A stretch of 64,000 nt of DNA from Actinacidiphila epipremni (GTDB lineage: Bacteria > Actinomycetota > Actinomycetes > Streptomycetales > Streptomycetaceae), in NCBI RefSeq assembly GCF_012034175.1, contig NZ_JAATEJ010000002.1:310001-374000 (forward strand), written 5' to 3'. Every line of letters begins with the position of its first letter. Position 1 is the first letter of the stretch. A model generated the notes under the pieces. It made no database searches, had not been told where the DNA came from, and saw only the letters and a list, made by a program, of their open reading frames with translations. The position numbers and the translations under genes were made by a program. Positions 53,483-62,829 of this stretch are shown in pieces.

Positions 53483-54819
53483 CAGAGCAGCACACTACGG
53501 CCGCGCGCACCGGGCCGGTGGTGATCGTCGGCTTCGTGGCGCTCACCATCCCGTTCATCGAGACCTTCCAGCCGGAGGACTCGGTGGTGTACGTCGAGGA
53601 GCCGGACGTCGCGCGCAAGCGGGACGCGCAGGCCAAGCTCGCCGGGGTCGGGTTCGCCCGCGGCCTGGTCGAGTGGGAGTACCACCGGCCGGGCACGGCG
53701 GACGAATTCCACGCCGCCCACCCCGACCTGGACCCGGTCGCGATCGTCCCGGCCGTGGAGTACGCGGTGCCGTTCGCGGCCCGGCTCGCCGAGCGGTACG
53801 GGCTGCCGGGCGCGAGCCTGGGCGCCGCGCTGATCCTGCGGGACAAGGCGGTGCTGCGCCGGGTCAGCGCGGCGGCGGGCATCGCCAACCCGGCGAGCGT
53901 CCGGGCCGAAAGCGCCGAGGACGTACGGGAGTTCCTGCGCGCCCACCCGGGCCCCGCGGTGCTCAAGCCGGCCAACCGGCAGGCGTCGGTGGGCGTACGG
54001 GTGCTCGCGGGGCCGGACGAGGCCGAAGCGGCGTGGGCGGAGTGCGTGGTGCAGGACGAGGGCGTCTTCGTGCCCGACCGGCCGATGGAAGTGGCCATGC
54101 TGGTCGAGCAGTTCGTGCGGGGCGAGGAGTTCAGCGTCGAGATGCTGGTGCGCGGCGGCCAGCCGCTGTTCACCAACGTCACCGGCAAGCACCTCTACCC
54201 GGGCCCGTATCCGGTGGAGTCGGCGCATGTCGTGCCGGCCGACATCCCGGCGGAGCTGTCGCGGCTGCTGGGCGCGCAGACCGCGCGGCTGATGGCGGCG
54301 GTCGGCTTCGGCGACGGCGTGGTGCACTGCGAGTGGATCGTGTCCGGCGGAGTGCCGTACCTGGTGGAGTGCGCGGGCCGGATGGCCGGTGACGCGATCC
54401 TCGACCTGATCGAGGCCGCCTACCCGGTGGAGTTCATGCGGGCCTACTTCGCGGTGCTCAAGGGCGAGCAGCCGCCGGAGCTGCCGGCACGGGCCAAGAG
54501 CGGCGCGGCCGTGCGGTTCCTGGCGCCCGGGGCCGGCACGGTCCAGGCCGTGCACGGCGTCGAGGACGCCGAGCGGGCCGAGGGCGTGGTCTTCGCCAAC
54601 TGCGCGATCGCGCCCGGCACTTCCTTCGGCGGCCTGCGCAACTCCTGGGACCGCACGGGCATCGTCTTCGCCCGCGCCGACACCCCGGCCGAGGCACACC
54701 GGCGGGCCGACGCCGCCGCCGCGCTGGTCCGGTTCGAGATGCGGCCACCAGGCGGCGAACCGGACGGCGCGCCGGGCAGCGGAACGGACGGCGATCCGGG
54801 CAGCGATCCGGCGGCGTGA
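53479..54819 (+). CDS. ATP-grasp ligase (first of two)
   Basis: The 446-residue protein joins a carboxylate to an amine through an acylphosphate. It shows VLKPANRQASVGVRVL (ATP-binding Lys and flexible loop), AMLVEQFVRGEEFSVEML, VHCEWIVSGGVPYLVECAGRMAGD (metal-binding acidic residue; Cys-Ala in place of the usual Asn-x before Arg) and a Gly/Asp-rich tail. In peptide pathways such enzymes act as L-amino-acid ligases. It could add an amino acid outside the NRPS logic. The gene is 49 bases upstream of the N-hydroxylase. Confidence 0.85.
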   Translation: MTEQHTTAARTGPVVIVGFVALTIPFIETFQPEDSVVYVEEPDVARKRDAQAKLAGVGFARGLVEWEYHRPGTADEFHAAHPDLDPVAIVPAVEYAVPFAARLAERYGLPGASLGAALILRDKAVLRRVSAAAGIANPASVRAESAEDVREFLRAHPGPAVLKPANRQASVGVRVLAGPDEAEAAWAECVVQDEGVFVPDRPMEVAMLVEQFVRGEEFSVEMLVRGGQPLFTNVTGKHLYPGPYPVESAHVVPADIPAELSRLLGAQTARLMAAVGFGDGVVHCEWIVSGGVPYLVECAGRMAGDAILDLIEAAYPVEFMRAYFAVLKGEQPPELPARAKSGAAVRFLAPGAGTVQAVHGVEDAERAEGVVFANCAIAPGTSFGGLRNSWDRTGIVFARADTPAEAHRRADAAAALVRFEMRPPGGEPDGAPGSGTDGDPGSDPAA

Positions 54820-54868
54820 ACACGCAACACCTGACCTTGGAAGGCATCACCGTCATCGAGGGGGCACC

Positions 54869-56152
54869 ATGACTCACCGCGAGGTTGATGTACTGGCGAT
54901 CGGCGCGGGTCCGGCGAATCTGGCGCTGGCCGCGGCGATCGAGGAGAGCGGATCGGCCGAACTCGCGGAGAACACCCTTCTCCTGGAGCAGGCTCCCGAC
55001 ATCAAGTGGCAGCGCGATCTGCTGATGCCCTGGGCGCGCAGCCAGGTGTCCTTCCTGAAGGACCTGGTGACGCTGCGCAATCCGCGGAGCAAGTTCTCGT
55101 TCCTGAGCTTCCTGCACGACCACGGCCGGCTCGACCACTTCGTGAACCTGGGCACCTTCCACCCCTACCGGTGGGAGTTCTCCGACTACCTCCAGTGGGT
55201 GGCCAAGTCCCTGGAGCACGTGCAGATCCGCTACAGCGCGCGGGCCGCGTCGGTCACCGCCGACCGGGACGCGCACGGCGCGGTGACCGGCTGGACGGTG
55301 ACGCTGACCGACGGCGACACGATCCACTGCCGCGACCTGGTGATCGGCGGCGGCCGGGACCCGCACATCCCCGAGCCGTTCAAGGGGCTGCCGAAGGAGC
55401 GGGTCATCCACAGCTCCGGCTACCGCGGCCGGATCGCCGAGATCCCCAAGGACCAGCCGGTGCGGGCGGTCGTGGTGGGCGGTGCGCAGAGCGCGGCGGA
55501 GATGTTCTTCGCGCTGCACGAGAACCTGCCGCACAGCCACATCACGATGGTGGTGCGCTCGATCGGGCTGCAGAACTACCAGACCAGCAAGTTCGTCAAC
55601 GAGCTGTTCTTCCCGTCGTTCGTCGACGAGTTCTACGACAGCCCGCAGGAGGTGCGCGCGCAGGTCCTGGACGAGATGCGGTTCACCAACTACGCGGGCC
55701 TCGCGCCGCCGTTCCTGGACGAGCTGTACACGATGCTCTACCGCAACCGGATGCTGGGCGCGGAGCGTTCGGAGGTGCGGGCGCTGACCGAGGTGACCGG
55801 TGCGCGGATCGAGGACGGCGACGTCGTGCTGGACCTGCGGGACCGCAAGACCGGCAAGGAGTCGCCGCTGCGCTGCGACCTGGTGCTGCTGGGCACCGGT
55901 TACGACGCCCGGATGCCGGCGCTGGTACGGGAGTTGGCGGAGGGCGCCGGGATCGACCAGGTCAGCGTGAGCCGCAACTACCGGGTGGACCTGGGCACTC
56001 CGGCGCCGGGCGCGCTGTATCTGCAGGGCGTCAACGAGGCCACGCACGGTATCGCCGACTCGCTGATCAGCGTGCTGGCGCACCGCAGCCAGGACATCGT
56101 CACCGACCTGCTGACCCGGCGCAGCGGCGCGGAAGCCGGGGCGGCGCGATGA
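54869..56152 (+). CDS. Lysine/ornithine N-hydroxylase (class B flavin N-monooxygenase)
   Basis: A 427-residue NADPH/FAD enzyme that hydroxylates the side-chain amine of lysine or ornithine. Visible are the FAD motif AIGAGPANLALAA, the substrate segment QVSFLKDLVTLRNPRSKFSFL, the NADPH motif VVGGAQSAAEMFFAL and the C-terminal ATHGIADSLISVL. There is no hydroxamate acyltransferase in the window, which argues against a siderophore. Together with the MetRS-like and cupin genes it suggests N-hydroxylation ahead of N-N bond formation. Lys versus Orn preference cannot be told by eye. The stop overlaps the next gene (ATGA). Confidence 0.9.
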   Translation: MTHREVDVLAIGAGPANLALAAAIEESGSAELAENTLLLEQAPDIKWQRDLLMPWARSQVSFLKDLVTLRNPRSKFSFLSFLHDHGRLDHFVNLGTFHPYRWEFSDYLQWVAKSLEHVQIRYSARAASVTADRDAHGAVTGWTVTLTDGDTIHCRDLVIGGGRDPHIPEPFKGLPKERVIHSSGYRGRIAEIPKDQPVRAVVVGGAQSAAEMFFALHENLPHSHITMVVRSIGLQNYQTSKFVNELFFPSFVDEFYDSPQEVRAQVLDEMRFTNYAGLAPPFLDELYTMLYRNRMLGAERSEVRALTEVTGARIEDGDVVLDLRDRKTGKESPLRCDLVLLGTGYDARMPALVRELAEGAGIDQVSVSRNYRVDLGTPAPGALYLQGVNEATHGIADSLISVLAHRSQDIVTDLLTRRSGAEAGAAR

Positions 56153-57447
56153 GCCGGGGCACTTTGCTGGTGATCGGCAGTGGGCTGAAGGTCTACCGGG
56201 AGTATCTGGTGGCGCCGATCAGCCGGCGGGCGCGCGAGGCGGGCCTGGAGACGGTGCTGCTGAACAACCTCAAGCCGACGTGGCAGCGCGACTACTTCGA
56301 CGAGGTCGTGGTCGCCAACGTCTTCGACTCCGAGACGATGGGTAGGGCCGCCCGCGAGGTGGCCGCGCGCCGCAACGTGGTGAGCCTGATGTGCTGGGAC
56401 GAGCCGCTGGTGCTCGACGCGGGGCTGCTGGCCGCGGAGTTCGGGGTGCCGGGCCTGTCGGCGCGCGGGGTGCGCGGCTGCCGGGACAAGGAGCTGACCC
56501 GGGCCGCGCTGACCGAGGCGGGCCTGCCGCAGCCGGGCTTCGCGCTGACGACGACGGTGGAGCAGGCCAGGGCCGAGGCGGCGCGGATCGGCTACCCGGT
56601 GGTGGTCAAGCCGCGGGCGATGGGCGCGAGCATCGGCGTGGTCTTCGCCGCCGACGAGGCGGAGCTGGACGCGGCGTTCGGCGTCGCGCTGGCCGCCAGC
56701 GGGGTGGACCCGGGGCCGTACCGGGCGAGCGTCATCGTCGAGGCGTACGCGCCGGGTCCGGAGATCAGCGTGGACGGGGCGGTGCACAAGGGCGAGTACC
56801 TGCCGCTGTTCGTGGCCCGCAAGCACAGCAGCGACCACCCGTACTTCGAGGAGACCGGCCACACCGTGGACGCGGCCGATCCGCTGCTGGACGACAAGGA
56901 GCTGATGGGCACCCTGGCGCGCGCGCACCAGGTGCTGGGCGTCGAGGACGGCATCACCCACAGCGAGGTGCGGCTGACCCCGCGCGGGCCGCTGATCGTG
57001 GAGGTCAACGGCCGGCTCGGCGGCGACCTGATCCCCTTCCTGGGGCGGATCGCGACCGGTGTCGAGCCCGGTGAGGTGCTCTTCGACGTGGCGACGGGCC
57101 AGCGCCCGACGATCACCCACACCCGGCGGGCGGTGGCCGGCATCAGGTTCGGCATCCCGCCCGAGGACTGCCTGCTGAACGCGGTCAGGGTCCCGCAGCC
57201 GGGCGCCGCGCCGGGCCTGGTGGCGGCGGCGCCGATGGCCGAGCCCGGCACCACGCTGCGGCTGCCGCCGGGCGGCTACCTGGCCAGGCACTCCTTCGTG
57301 GTGTGCGAGGCCGACGACCTGCCGGGCTGCCAGCAGCGGCTGGAGGCGGCGGCGGCGCTGGTGGAGCTGGACACCGCGCCGGTGGGCCCGGCGGACCCGG
57401 ACGCGCCGTTCGCGATGCCGGCCGGGCTGCTGGACGTGGACGAGTGA
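56149..57447 (+). CDS. ATP-grasp ligase (second of two)
   Basis: A 432-residue ATP-grasp protein with an N-terminal Rossmann-like pre-ATP-grasp domain (LLVIGSGLKVYREYLVAPIS), VVKPRAMGASIGVVF, VEAYAPGPEISVDGAV and EVRLTPRGPLIVEVNGRLGGD. The EVNGR metal/ATP site is fully canonical, unlike the first copy. It probably forms a peptide or amide bond to a hydrazine or amino group. The gene is coupled to the N-hydroxylase by a four-base overlap. The C-terminal 100 residues include a beta-rich domain common to L-amino-acid ligases. Confidence 0.87.
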   Translation: MSRGTLLVIGSGLKVYREYLVAPISRRAREAGLETVLLNNLKPTWQRDYFDEVVVANVFDSETMGRAAREVAARRNVVSLMCWDEPLVLDAGLLAAEFGVPGLSARGVRGCRDKELTRAALTEAGLPQPGFALTTTVEQARAEAARIGYPVVVKPRAMGASIGVVFAADEAELDAAFGVALAASGVDPGPYRASVIVEAYAPGPEISVDGAVHKGEYLPLFVARKHSSDHPYFEETGHTVDAADPLLDDKELMGTLARAHQVLGVEDGITHSEVRLTPRGPLIVEVNGRLGGDLIPFLGRIATGVEPGEVLFDVATGQRPTITHTRRAVAGIRFGIPPEDCLLNAVRVPQPGAAPGLVAAAPMAEPGTTLRLPPGGYLARHSFVVCEADDLPGCQQRLEAAAALVELDTAPVGPADPDAPFAMPAGLLDVDE

Positions 57448-57526
57448 GCGGCGTGGGCGGCCCGGGCGGCATGAGCGACGCGGGCGGCGCGGCCGGACGG
57501 GCGAGGGACGAGCAAAGGACGAGCGC

Positions 57527-58729
57527 ATGACGACGACTGCCGGCATCCACGGCGGCGAGCCGGACACGGCCGCGGAGATCCTGGCCCGGGCCAGGGCGCT
57601 CGCGCCGACCCTGCGGGAGCGGGCCGCCGACATCGAGAGCCACCACCGGCTGCCCGACGACGTGGTCGAACTGCTGCGCGGCACCGGCGTGTTCCGGATG
57701 TGCTCGGCCCGCGAGTGGGGCGGCCCGGAGCTGACGTCCATGGACCAGACACGGGTCGTGGAGGCGCTGGCGTACGGGGACGCGTCCGCGGCCTGGTGCG
57801 CGGTGATCGGCGCCAACACCGGGCTGATCGCGAACTTCCTGGACCCGGACGTGGTCAAGGAGATCTATCCGCGCCAGGACATGGTCACCGCGGGTGTGCT
57901 CGCCCCCGCGGGGCACGCCGAGCGGGTCCCCGGCGGCTTCCGGCTGTCCGGGCGCTGGCCCTTCGGCAGCGGCATCCACCACAGCGACTGGGTGACGTCG
58001 GGCGCCTTCGTCTTCCAGGACGGCGAGCCCTACGCGAGCCCCGACGGCAGCAACCCGCACGAGTCGCGGCAGTTCCTGGTGGCCCGCGCGGACGTCGAGA
58101 CGATCGACAACTGGGACACCACCGGCCTTGCCGGCACCGGCAGTTGCGACTACACGATCACCGACGTGTTCGTGCCGGAGAACCACACCTTCACCTTCTA
58201 CGAGCCGCGCGGCCGGACCAGCCCGCTCTCCCAGCCGGAGTCCTTCATGCGGGCGCTGTGCGGGGTGCCGCTCGGGGTGGCGAAGGCCGCGCTGGACCAC
58301 GCCCGGTCGGTCGCGACCACCCGGGTGGACCGGATGACGGGTACCGCCTGGTCCGACAGCTGGCGGGTGCAGGTCGCGCTCGCCGAGTGCACGGCCGAGC
58401 TCAACGCCAGCCGGCAGGGCGTCTTCGCCGCGATGACCCGGCAGTGGGAGGTGCTGGCGGCCGGCGGCGAGCTGACGCCCGACGAGCGCGCCGCGTCCCC
58501 GCTGGCGTGGCTGCACGCCTTCCGCACCGCCCGCTCGGTGGTCAACCGGCTCTACGACCTGCTCCAGACCTGGTCGATCAACAAGTCCTCGCCCATGGAC
58601 CGCTGGCTGCGCGACACCGCGACGATGTGCCAGAACCTGACGGCGCAGGACGTCGTCCTGGAGTCGGTCGGCGCCTATCTGCTCGGCGGCACGCCCAAGT
58701 TCCGCATCAGCCTCGGCATCACCACCTGA
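57527..58729 (+). CDS. Acyl-CoA-dehydrogenase-fold flavoenzyme, copy 1
   Basis: A 400-residue protein of the acyl-CoA dehydrogenase / flavin-dependent hydroxylase superfamily: GVFRMCSAREWGGPEL, GDASAAWCAVIGANTG, GRWPFGSGIHHSDWV, GTGSCDYTITDVFVP and DRWLRDTATMCQN. The FGSG/S-x-W region resembles the HsaA/pigment-hydroxylase branch more than true acyl-CoA dehydrogenases. It is followed 79 bases later by a paralogue of identical length. In this cluster it might oxidise a hydrazine to a hydrazone, azo or diazo group, or act as an N- or C-hydroxylase. ATG at 57527 follows AAAGGA. Confidence 0.85.
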   Translation: MTTTAGIHGGEPDTAAEILARARALAPTLRERAADIESHHRLPDDVVELLRGTGVFRMCSAREWGGPELTSMDQTRVVEALAYGDASAAWCAVIGANTGLIANFLDPDVVKEIYPRQDMVTAGVLAPAGHAERVPGGFRLSGRWPFGSGIHHSDWVTSGAFVFQDGEPYASPDGSNPHESRQFLVARADVETIDNWDTTGLAGTGSCDYTITDVFVPENHTFTFYEPRGRTSPLSQPESFMRALCGVPLGVAKAALDHARSVATTRVDRMTGTAWSDSWRVQVALAECTAELNASRQGVFAAMTRQWEVLAAGGELTPDERAASPLAWLHAFRTARSVVNRLYDLLQTWSINKSSPMDRWLRDTATMCQNLTAQDVVLESVGAYLLGGTPKFRISLGITT

Positions 58730-58808
58730 CGCGTACCGCGGGGCCGGGACGCGGGGCGGTACGAGGAATCCGTACGACGTAGGACGACACCAGCTGAGGG
58801 GCGATGAC

Positions 58809-60011
58809 ATGACGTTGACCACGGGTGCGCGGGAGCCGGTGACCGCGGCCGACCTGCTGGCGCGGGCCAGGGAGCTCGCGCCGACCCTGCGCGAGCGGGC
58901 CGCCGACATCGAGCAGCACCGCAAGCTGCCTGCCGACGTGGTCGAACTGCTGCGCGGCACCGGGGTGTTCCGGATGTGCTGGGGCCGCGAGTGGGGCGGC
59001 CTGGAGCTGACCTCCGTGGAGCAGACGGAGGTCGTGGAGGCGCTGGCGTACGGGGACGCGTCGGCGGCCTGGTGCGCGGTGATCGGCGCCAACACCGGTA
59101 TCTACGCCAACTTCATCGACCAGGCCACCGCGAAGGACATGTTCGCCGGCCCCGACACCATCACCGCCGGGCTGCTCCAGCCGTCCGGCCGGGCCGAACG
59201 GGTGCCCGGCGGCTACCGGTTGACCGGCCGCTGGCCCTTCGGCAGCGGTATCGACCACGCCGACTGGGTGACGTCGGGCGCCTTCGTCTTCCAGGACGGC
59301 GAGCCCTACGCGAGCCCCGACGGCAGCAACCCGCACGAGTCGCGGCAGTTCATGGTGCCCAGGTCCCAAGTCGAGCTGATCGACAACTGGCACACCACGG
59401 GCCTGTGCGGCAGCGGCAGTTGCGACTACACGATCACCGACGTGTTCGTGCCCGAGGAGCACACCTACACCTTCGGCGTGGTGCACGGCCGGCCCTCGCC
59501 GCTCGCGCAGCCCGACGCCTTCACCCGGGCGATGTGCGGGGTGCCGCTCGGGGTGGCGCGGGCCGCGCTGGACCACGCGCGGGAGCTGGCCACCGGGCGG
59601 ATCGACCGGATGACCGGCACCGCGTGGGCCGACAGCTTCCGGGCGCAGACCACGCTCGCGCTGTGCGAGGCCGACTTCAACGCCGCCCGCGCGGGCGTCT
59701 ACGGCAGCATGACCCGGCAGTGGGAGGTGCTGGCGGCCGGCGGCACCCTGGACGACCTGACCCCCGACGAGCGGGCGGCCTCGCCGCTGGCGTGGCTGCA
59801 CGCCTTCCGGATGTCGCGCTCGATCGTCAACCGGCTCTACGACCTGCTCCAGACCTGGTCGATCAACAAGTCCTCGCCGATGGACCGCTGGCTGCGCGAC
59901 ACCACCACGATGTGCCAGCACCTGATCGCGCAGGACCGCATCCTCCAGTCGGCCGGCGCCTATCTGGTGGGCGGCCGGCCCGAGTTCGGCATCAGCCTCG
60001 GCATCGTCTGA
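58809..60011 (+). CDS. Acyl-CoA-dehydrogenase-fold flavoenzyme, copy 2
   Basis: This 400-residue tandem paralogue of the preceding gene is highly similar throughout (GDASAAWCAVIGANTG, TSGAFVFQDGEPYASPDG, DLLQTWSINKSSPMDRWLRD are the same) but diverges at substrate-side segments (for example GIDHADW for GIHHSDW, AGPDTIT for PRQDMVT). It carries a short extra DDL insertion near residue 317. The pair may form a heteromer or catalyse successive oxidations of the same intermediate. No flavin reductase is adjacent, so a monooxygenase role would need one from elsewhere. Confidence 0.85.
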   Translation: MTLTTGAREPVTAADLLARARELAPTLRERAADIEQHRKLPADVVELLRGTGVFRMCWGREWGGLELTSVEQTEVVEALAYGDASAAWCAVIGANTGIYANFIDQATAKDMFAGPDTITAGLLQPSGRAERVPGGYRLTGRWPFGSGIDHADWVTSGAFVFQDGEPYASPDGSNPHESRQFMVPRSQVELIDNWHTTGLCGSGSCDYTITDVFVPEEHTYTFGVVHGRPSPLAQPDAFTRAMCGVPLGVARAALDHARELATGRIDRMTGTAWADSFRAQTTLALCEADFNAARAGVYGSMTRQWEVLAAGGTLDDLTPDERAASPLAWLHAFRMSRSIVNRLYDLLQTWSINKSSPMDRWLRDTTTMCQHLIAQDRILQSAGAYLVGGRPEFGISLGIV

Positions 60012-60054
60012 CCCGCCGGCCGCCGCGAGCGCGTCAGCACCGCCAAGCCCGCCG

Positions 60055-60074
60055 GCCGGCCCGTCCGGGCCGGC
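60055..60074 (+). terminator. Intercistronic GC hairpin
   Basis: GCCGGCCCG (60055-60063) and CGGGCCGGC (60066-60074) form a tight stem 30 bases before the radical SAM gene. It may attenuate read-through or mark a processing site. No T-run follows. Confidence 0.4.
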
Positions 60075-60103
60075 GCGGCCCCCACACTTTACGGAGAGAT
60101 CCG

Positions 60104-61831
60104 ATGAGCAGAGGTCTTGTGCTGCTGGTCAACCCCAACAAGGTGCATCCGCCGATCGCGCCCTACGCGCTCGACGTGCTGACCACCGCGTTGGAGGCCG
60201 CCGACTTCGAGGTGGAGGTGCTGGACCTCACCTTCCACCGGGAGGACTGGAAGTCCTGCCTCGCCGAGTACTTCGCCGTACGCGAGCCGATGCTGGTCGG
60301 CGTCACGGTCCGCAACACCGACACCGTCTACGCCTTCGAGCAGCGGCCGTTCGTCGGCGAGCACAAGGAGATCGTCACCGAGGTCAAGCGCCTCACCGAC
60401 GCCCCCGTGATCGCCGGCGGCATCGGCTTCTCGACGATGCCCTTCGCCCTGGTCGAGTACTTCGGCATCGACTACGGGGTCAAGGGCCCCGGTGAGCGGA
60501 TCATCTGCGACCTGGCGGACGCGCTGCTCACCGGCCGCGACCCGCACACCGTGCCGGGCCTGCTGGTCAACACCGGCGCGGGGGTCGTACGGGTGCCGCC
60601 GGCCGTGCTGAACCCGCGCCGCGGCCAGTCGCCGTTACCCCTTGCCACCGGGCAGTTCGAGGCGCGGGTGTGGCAGGTGGACCGCACGGCGTCGTACGTC
60701 CGCAGGTCGGGGGCGGCGTACAAGGTGGACAACCTCAAGTACTACCGGCGCGGCGGGCTCGGCAGCATCCTGACCAAGAACGGCTGCACGTACCGCTGCT
60801 CGCACTGCGTGGAGCCGGACGCCAAGGGCACCTCGTTCGGGCAGCGCGCGGTCACCGCGGTGGTGGACGAGATGGAGTCGCTGGCCGCGCAGGGCATCCT
60901 CGACCAGCACACCACCGACAGCGAGTTCAACCTGTCGATCGCGCACGCCAAGAACGTGCTGCGGGAGGTCGTCCGCCGCCGGCACTCCGACCCGGGCAGC
61001 CCGCTGAACGAGCTGCGGCTGTGGGTGTACTGCCAACCGCGGCCGTTCGACGAGGAGTTCGCCGACCTGCTGGCGCAAGCCGGCTGCTGCGGGGTCAACG
61101 TCGGCTCCGACCACATCAGGCCGGACCTGCTGGCGGGCTGGAAGGTCACCGAGAAGGGCACCACCTACTACGACTTCGCCGACACCGAGCGGCTGGTGCG
61201 GCTGTGCTCCGAGCGCGGCATCCTGACCATGGTGGAGGCGCTGTTCGGGATGCCCGGCGAGACGCCCGAGACGATGAAGGCGTGCGTCGACGCCTTCATG
61301 GCGCTGGACGCGACGGTCGCCGCCTTCTCGATGGGCCTGCGGCTGTTCCCGTACACCCCGATGGGCATCGCGATGGCCGAGCAGTGCGACGGGGTCCGCA
61401 CCCTGCCCGGGCTGCAGTCCAACACCGCGACCGGCCCGATCGTGCTCAAGCCGCTCGCGCAGTGCTCGGGACCCGCGGAGTACGAGCGGCAGTTCATGTT
61501 CGACGAGCACGGCGACTTCCGGCTGGTGTGCTACTTCTCGCCCGGCCTGCCGTGCGAGGCCGACGCGCCGGACGACCCGACGGCCCGCTGGAGCCCGGCG
61601 GTGGACCTGCTGTGGGACATGATCGACCCGGCCGAGCACTACCGGGTGATGCTGCCGACGATCGCCGGCTCCAGCACGTTCGACAACAACTACGCCGACA
61701 ACTCGTTCCTGACCGGCCTGACGGGCCTGGGCTACACGGGAGCCTTCTGGTCGCACTGGCGGGAGCGCGAGGAGATCATGCGCCGGGCCGGGGAGGGCGC
61801 CGCGGCCACCGCCGAGCCCGCCGAGTTGTAA
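60104..61831 (+). CDS. B12-binding radical SAM enzyme
   Basis: A 575-residue protein. Residues 1-150 form a Rossmann-like cobalamin-binding domain (LLVNPNKVHPPIAPYALDVL, GVTVRNTDTVY, IAGGIGFSTMP). I do not see the DxHxxG motif, so B12 would be bound base-off without a His ligand, as in TsrM-type enzymes. The radical SAM cluster motif is Cys228-x3-Cys232-x2-Cys235 (CTYRCSHC), followed by ALFGMPGETPETM. Such enzymes methylate or cyclise unactivated carbons. An in-frame TTA codon at 60635-60637 makes its translation bldA-dependent. ATG at 60104 has GGAGAG upstream. Substrate unknown. Confidence 0.88.
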   Translation: MSRGLVLLVNPNKVHPPIAPYALDVLTTALEAADFEVEVLDLTFHREDWKSCLAEYFAVREPMLVGVTVRNTDTVYAFEQRPFVGEHKEIVTEVKRLTDAPVIAGGIGFSTMPFALVEYFGIDYGVKGPGERIICDLADALLTGRDPHTVPGLLVNTGAGVVRVPPAVLNPRRGQSPLPLATGQFEARVWQVDRTASYVRRSGAAYKVDNLKYYRRGGLGSILTKNGCTYRCSHCVEPDAKGTSFGQRAVTAVVDEMESLAAQGILDQHTTDSEFNLSIAHAKNVLREVVRRRHSDPGSPLNELRLWVYCQPRPFDEEFADLLAQAGCCGVNVGSDHIRPDLLAGWKVTEKGTTYYDFADTERLVRLCSERGILTMVEALFGMPGETPETMKACVDAFMALDATVAAFSMGLRLFPYTPMGIAMAEQCDGVRTLPGLQSNTATGPIVLKPLAQCSGPAEYERQFMFDEHGDFRLVCYFSPGLPCEADAPDDPTARWSPAVDLLWDMIDPAEHYRVMLPTIAGSSTFDNNYADNSFLTGLTGLGYTGAFWSHWREREEIMRRAGEGAAATAEPAEL

Positions 61832-61994
61832 TGTCGCCGCAACAAATTTCGCTGAGCACCCGCGATTCTTTTCCCGTACTTATCCGGGATCACGAGGGCA
61901 CTTGCGGTCCACTCTTCCCTGCCCCATCCTGGTACCCGCTCCACCAGAACCATCACGAAAGGCACGCTGCGGGAAATCCATTGTAGAGGGGCAA

Positions 61995-62762
61995 ATGAGT
62001 CAGCAGGAAAACACCACGAGATTACTTCGGCAACTCCCGCACCACGGGAACACAGAACGGCGGGACGATTCGGGCCGCGCTCCCGAGGGGGAAGATGCGT
62101 CCCCGCGCCGGGCTCCTGCTCCGCTCACCGTCCTGCTCGCCGACGCACAACCCGCGATCCGGCACGGCGTCCGATCGCTGCTCGAACACATCAGCGACAT
62201 CTCGGTGGTCGGGGAGGCCACCACCGCGGACGAGGTGCTGGCCGAGACCTCGCGCTGCAAGCCCGACGTCCTGGTCGTCGACCCGCTGATGGACGGGCCG
62301 ACCGGGGTGCAGGTCATCAGCCAGGTGTTACGGATGACGCCGGCCACGGGCGTGCTGGTCTTCAGCTCCGTGGACGACGACAAGGCGATCACCTCGGCGC
62401 TGCACGCCGGCGCCCGCGGCTACCTCATCAAGCGGGCGAACGCCGACCAGATCCTGCGCGGCATCCAGGCGGTCGCGGCCGGCGAGGCGATCGTGGACAA
62501 GTCGATCGCCGACCGGCTCAGCGACCTCATCCGCCCGGCCGGCGGGCAATACTGCTACCCGTTCCCGCAGCTCACCAACCGGGAGCGCGAGGTGCTGGAA
62601 CGCATTGCGGCCGGCAAGTCCAACAGCACCATTGCCCGGGAACTCGCACTGGCCTCGAAGACCATCAGCAATCGGGTCTCGGCGATCTTCGGCAAGCTCG
62701 GAGTGGCCGATCGCGCGCAGGCCATTGTATTAGCCAGGGATGCGGGCCTCGGGCATGGCTGA
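61995..62762 (+). CDS. Orphan NarL/LuxR-type response regulator, bldA-dependent
   Basis: This 255-residue putative cluster activator has an unstructured leader (1-42), a receiver domain (43-165) and a LuxR HTH (190-250, LTNREREVLERIAAGKSNSTIARELALASKTISNRVSAIFGKLGV). The likely phospho-Asp is D96 and the Lys is K146. The first acidic pair is D50-A51, where typical receivers have two acidic residues, so phosphorylation may be atypical. No kinase gene is nearby. Three in-frame TTA codons (62022, 62328, 62730) are present, an exceptional number, which ties the cluster to bldA. ATG at 61995 follows AGAGGGG. Confidence 0.9.
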   Translation: MSQQENTTRLLRQLPHHGNTERRDDSGRAPEGEDASPRRAPAPLTVLLADAQPAIRHGVRSLLEHISDISVVGEATTADEVLAETSRCKPDVLVVDPLMDGPTGVQVISQVLRMTPATGVLVFSSVDDDKAITSALHAGARGYLIKRANADQILRGIQAVAAGEAIVDKSIADRLSDLIRPAGGQYCYPFPQLTNREREVLERIAAGKSNSTIARELALASKTISNRVSAIFGKLGVADRAQAIVLARDAGLGHG

Positions 62763-62829
62763 GGCGCTTTATGCGGCGCGGCGCACGGGAAAACGGCCCC
62801 GGCCCGGTATTTCCGTACCGTACCGCAGA

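Noticed and set aside
54869..56152. Hydroxamate siderophore cluster explanation for the N-hydroxylase
   Set aside because: No N-acyltransferase, IucA/IucC-type synthetase or ferric-siderophore uptake genes in the window, while MetRS-like and cupin genes fit N-N chemistry better.
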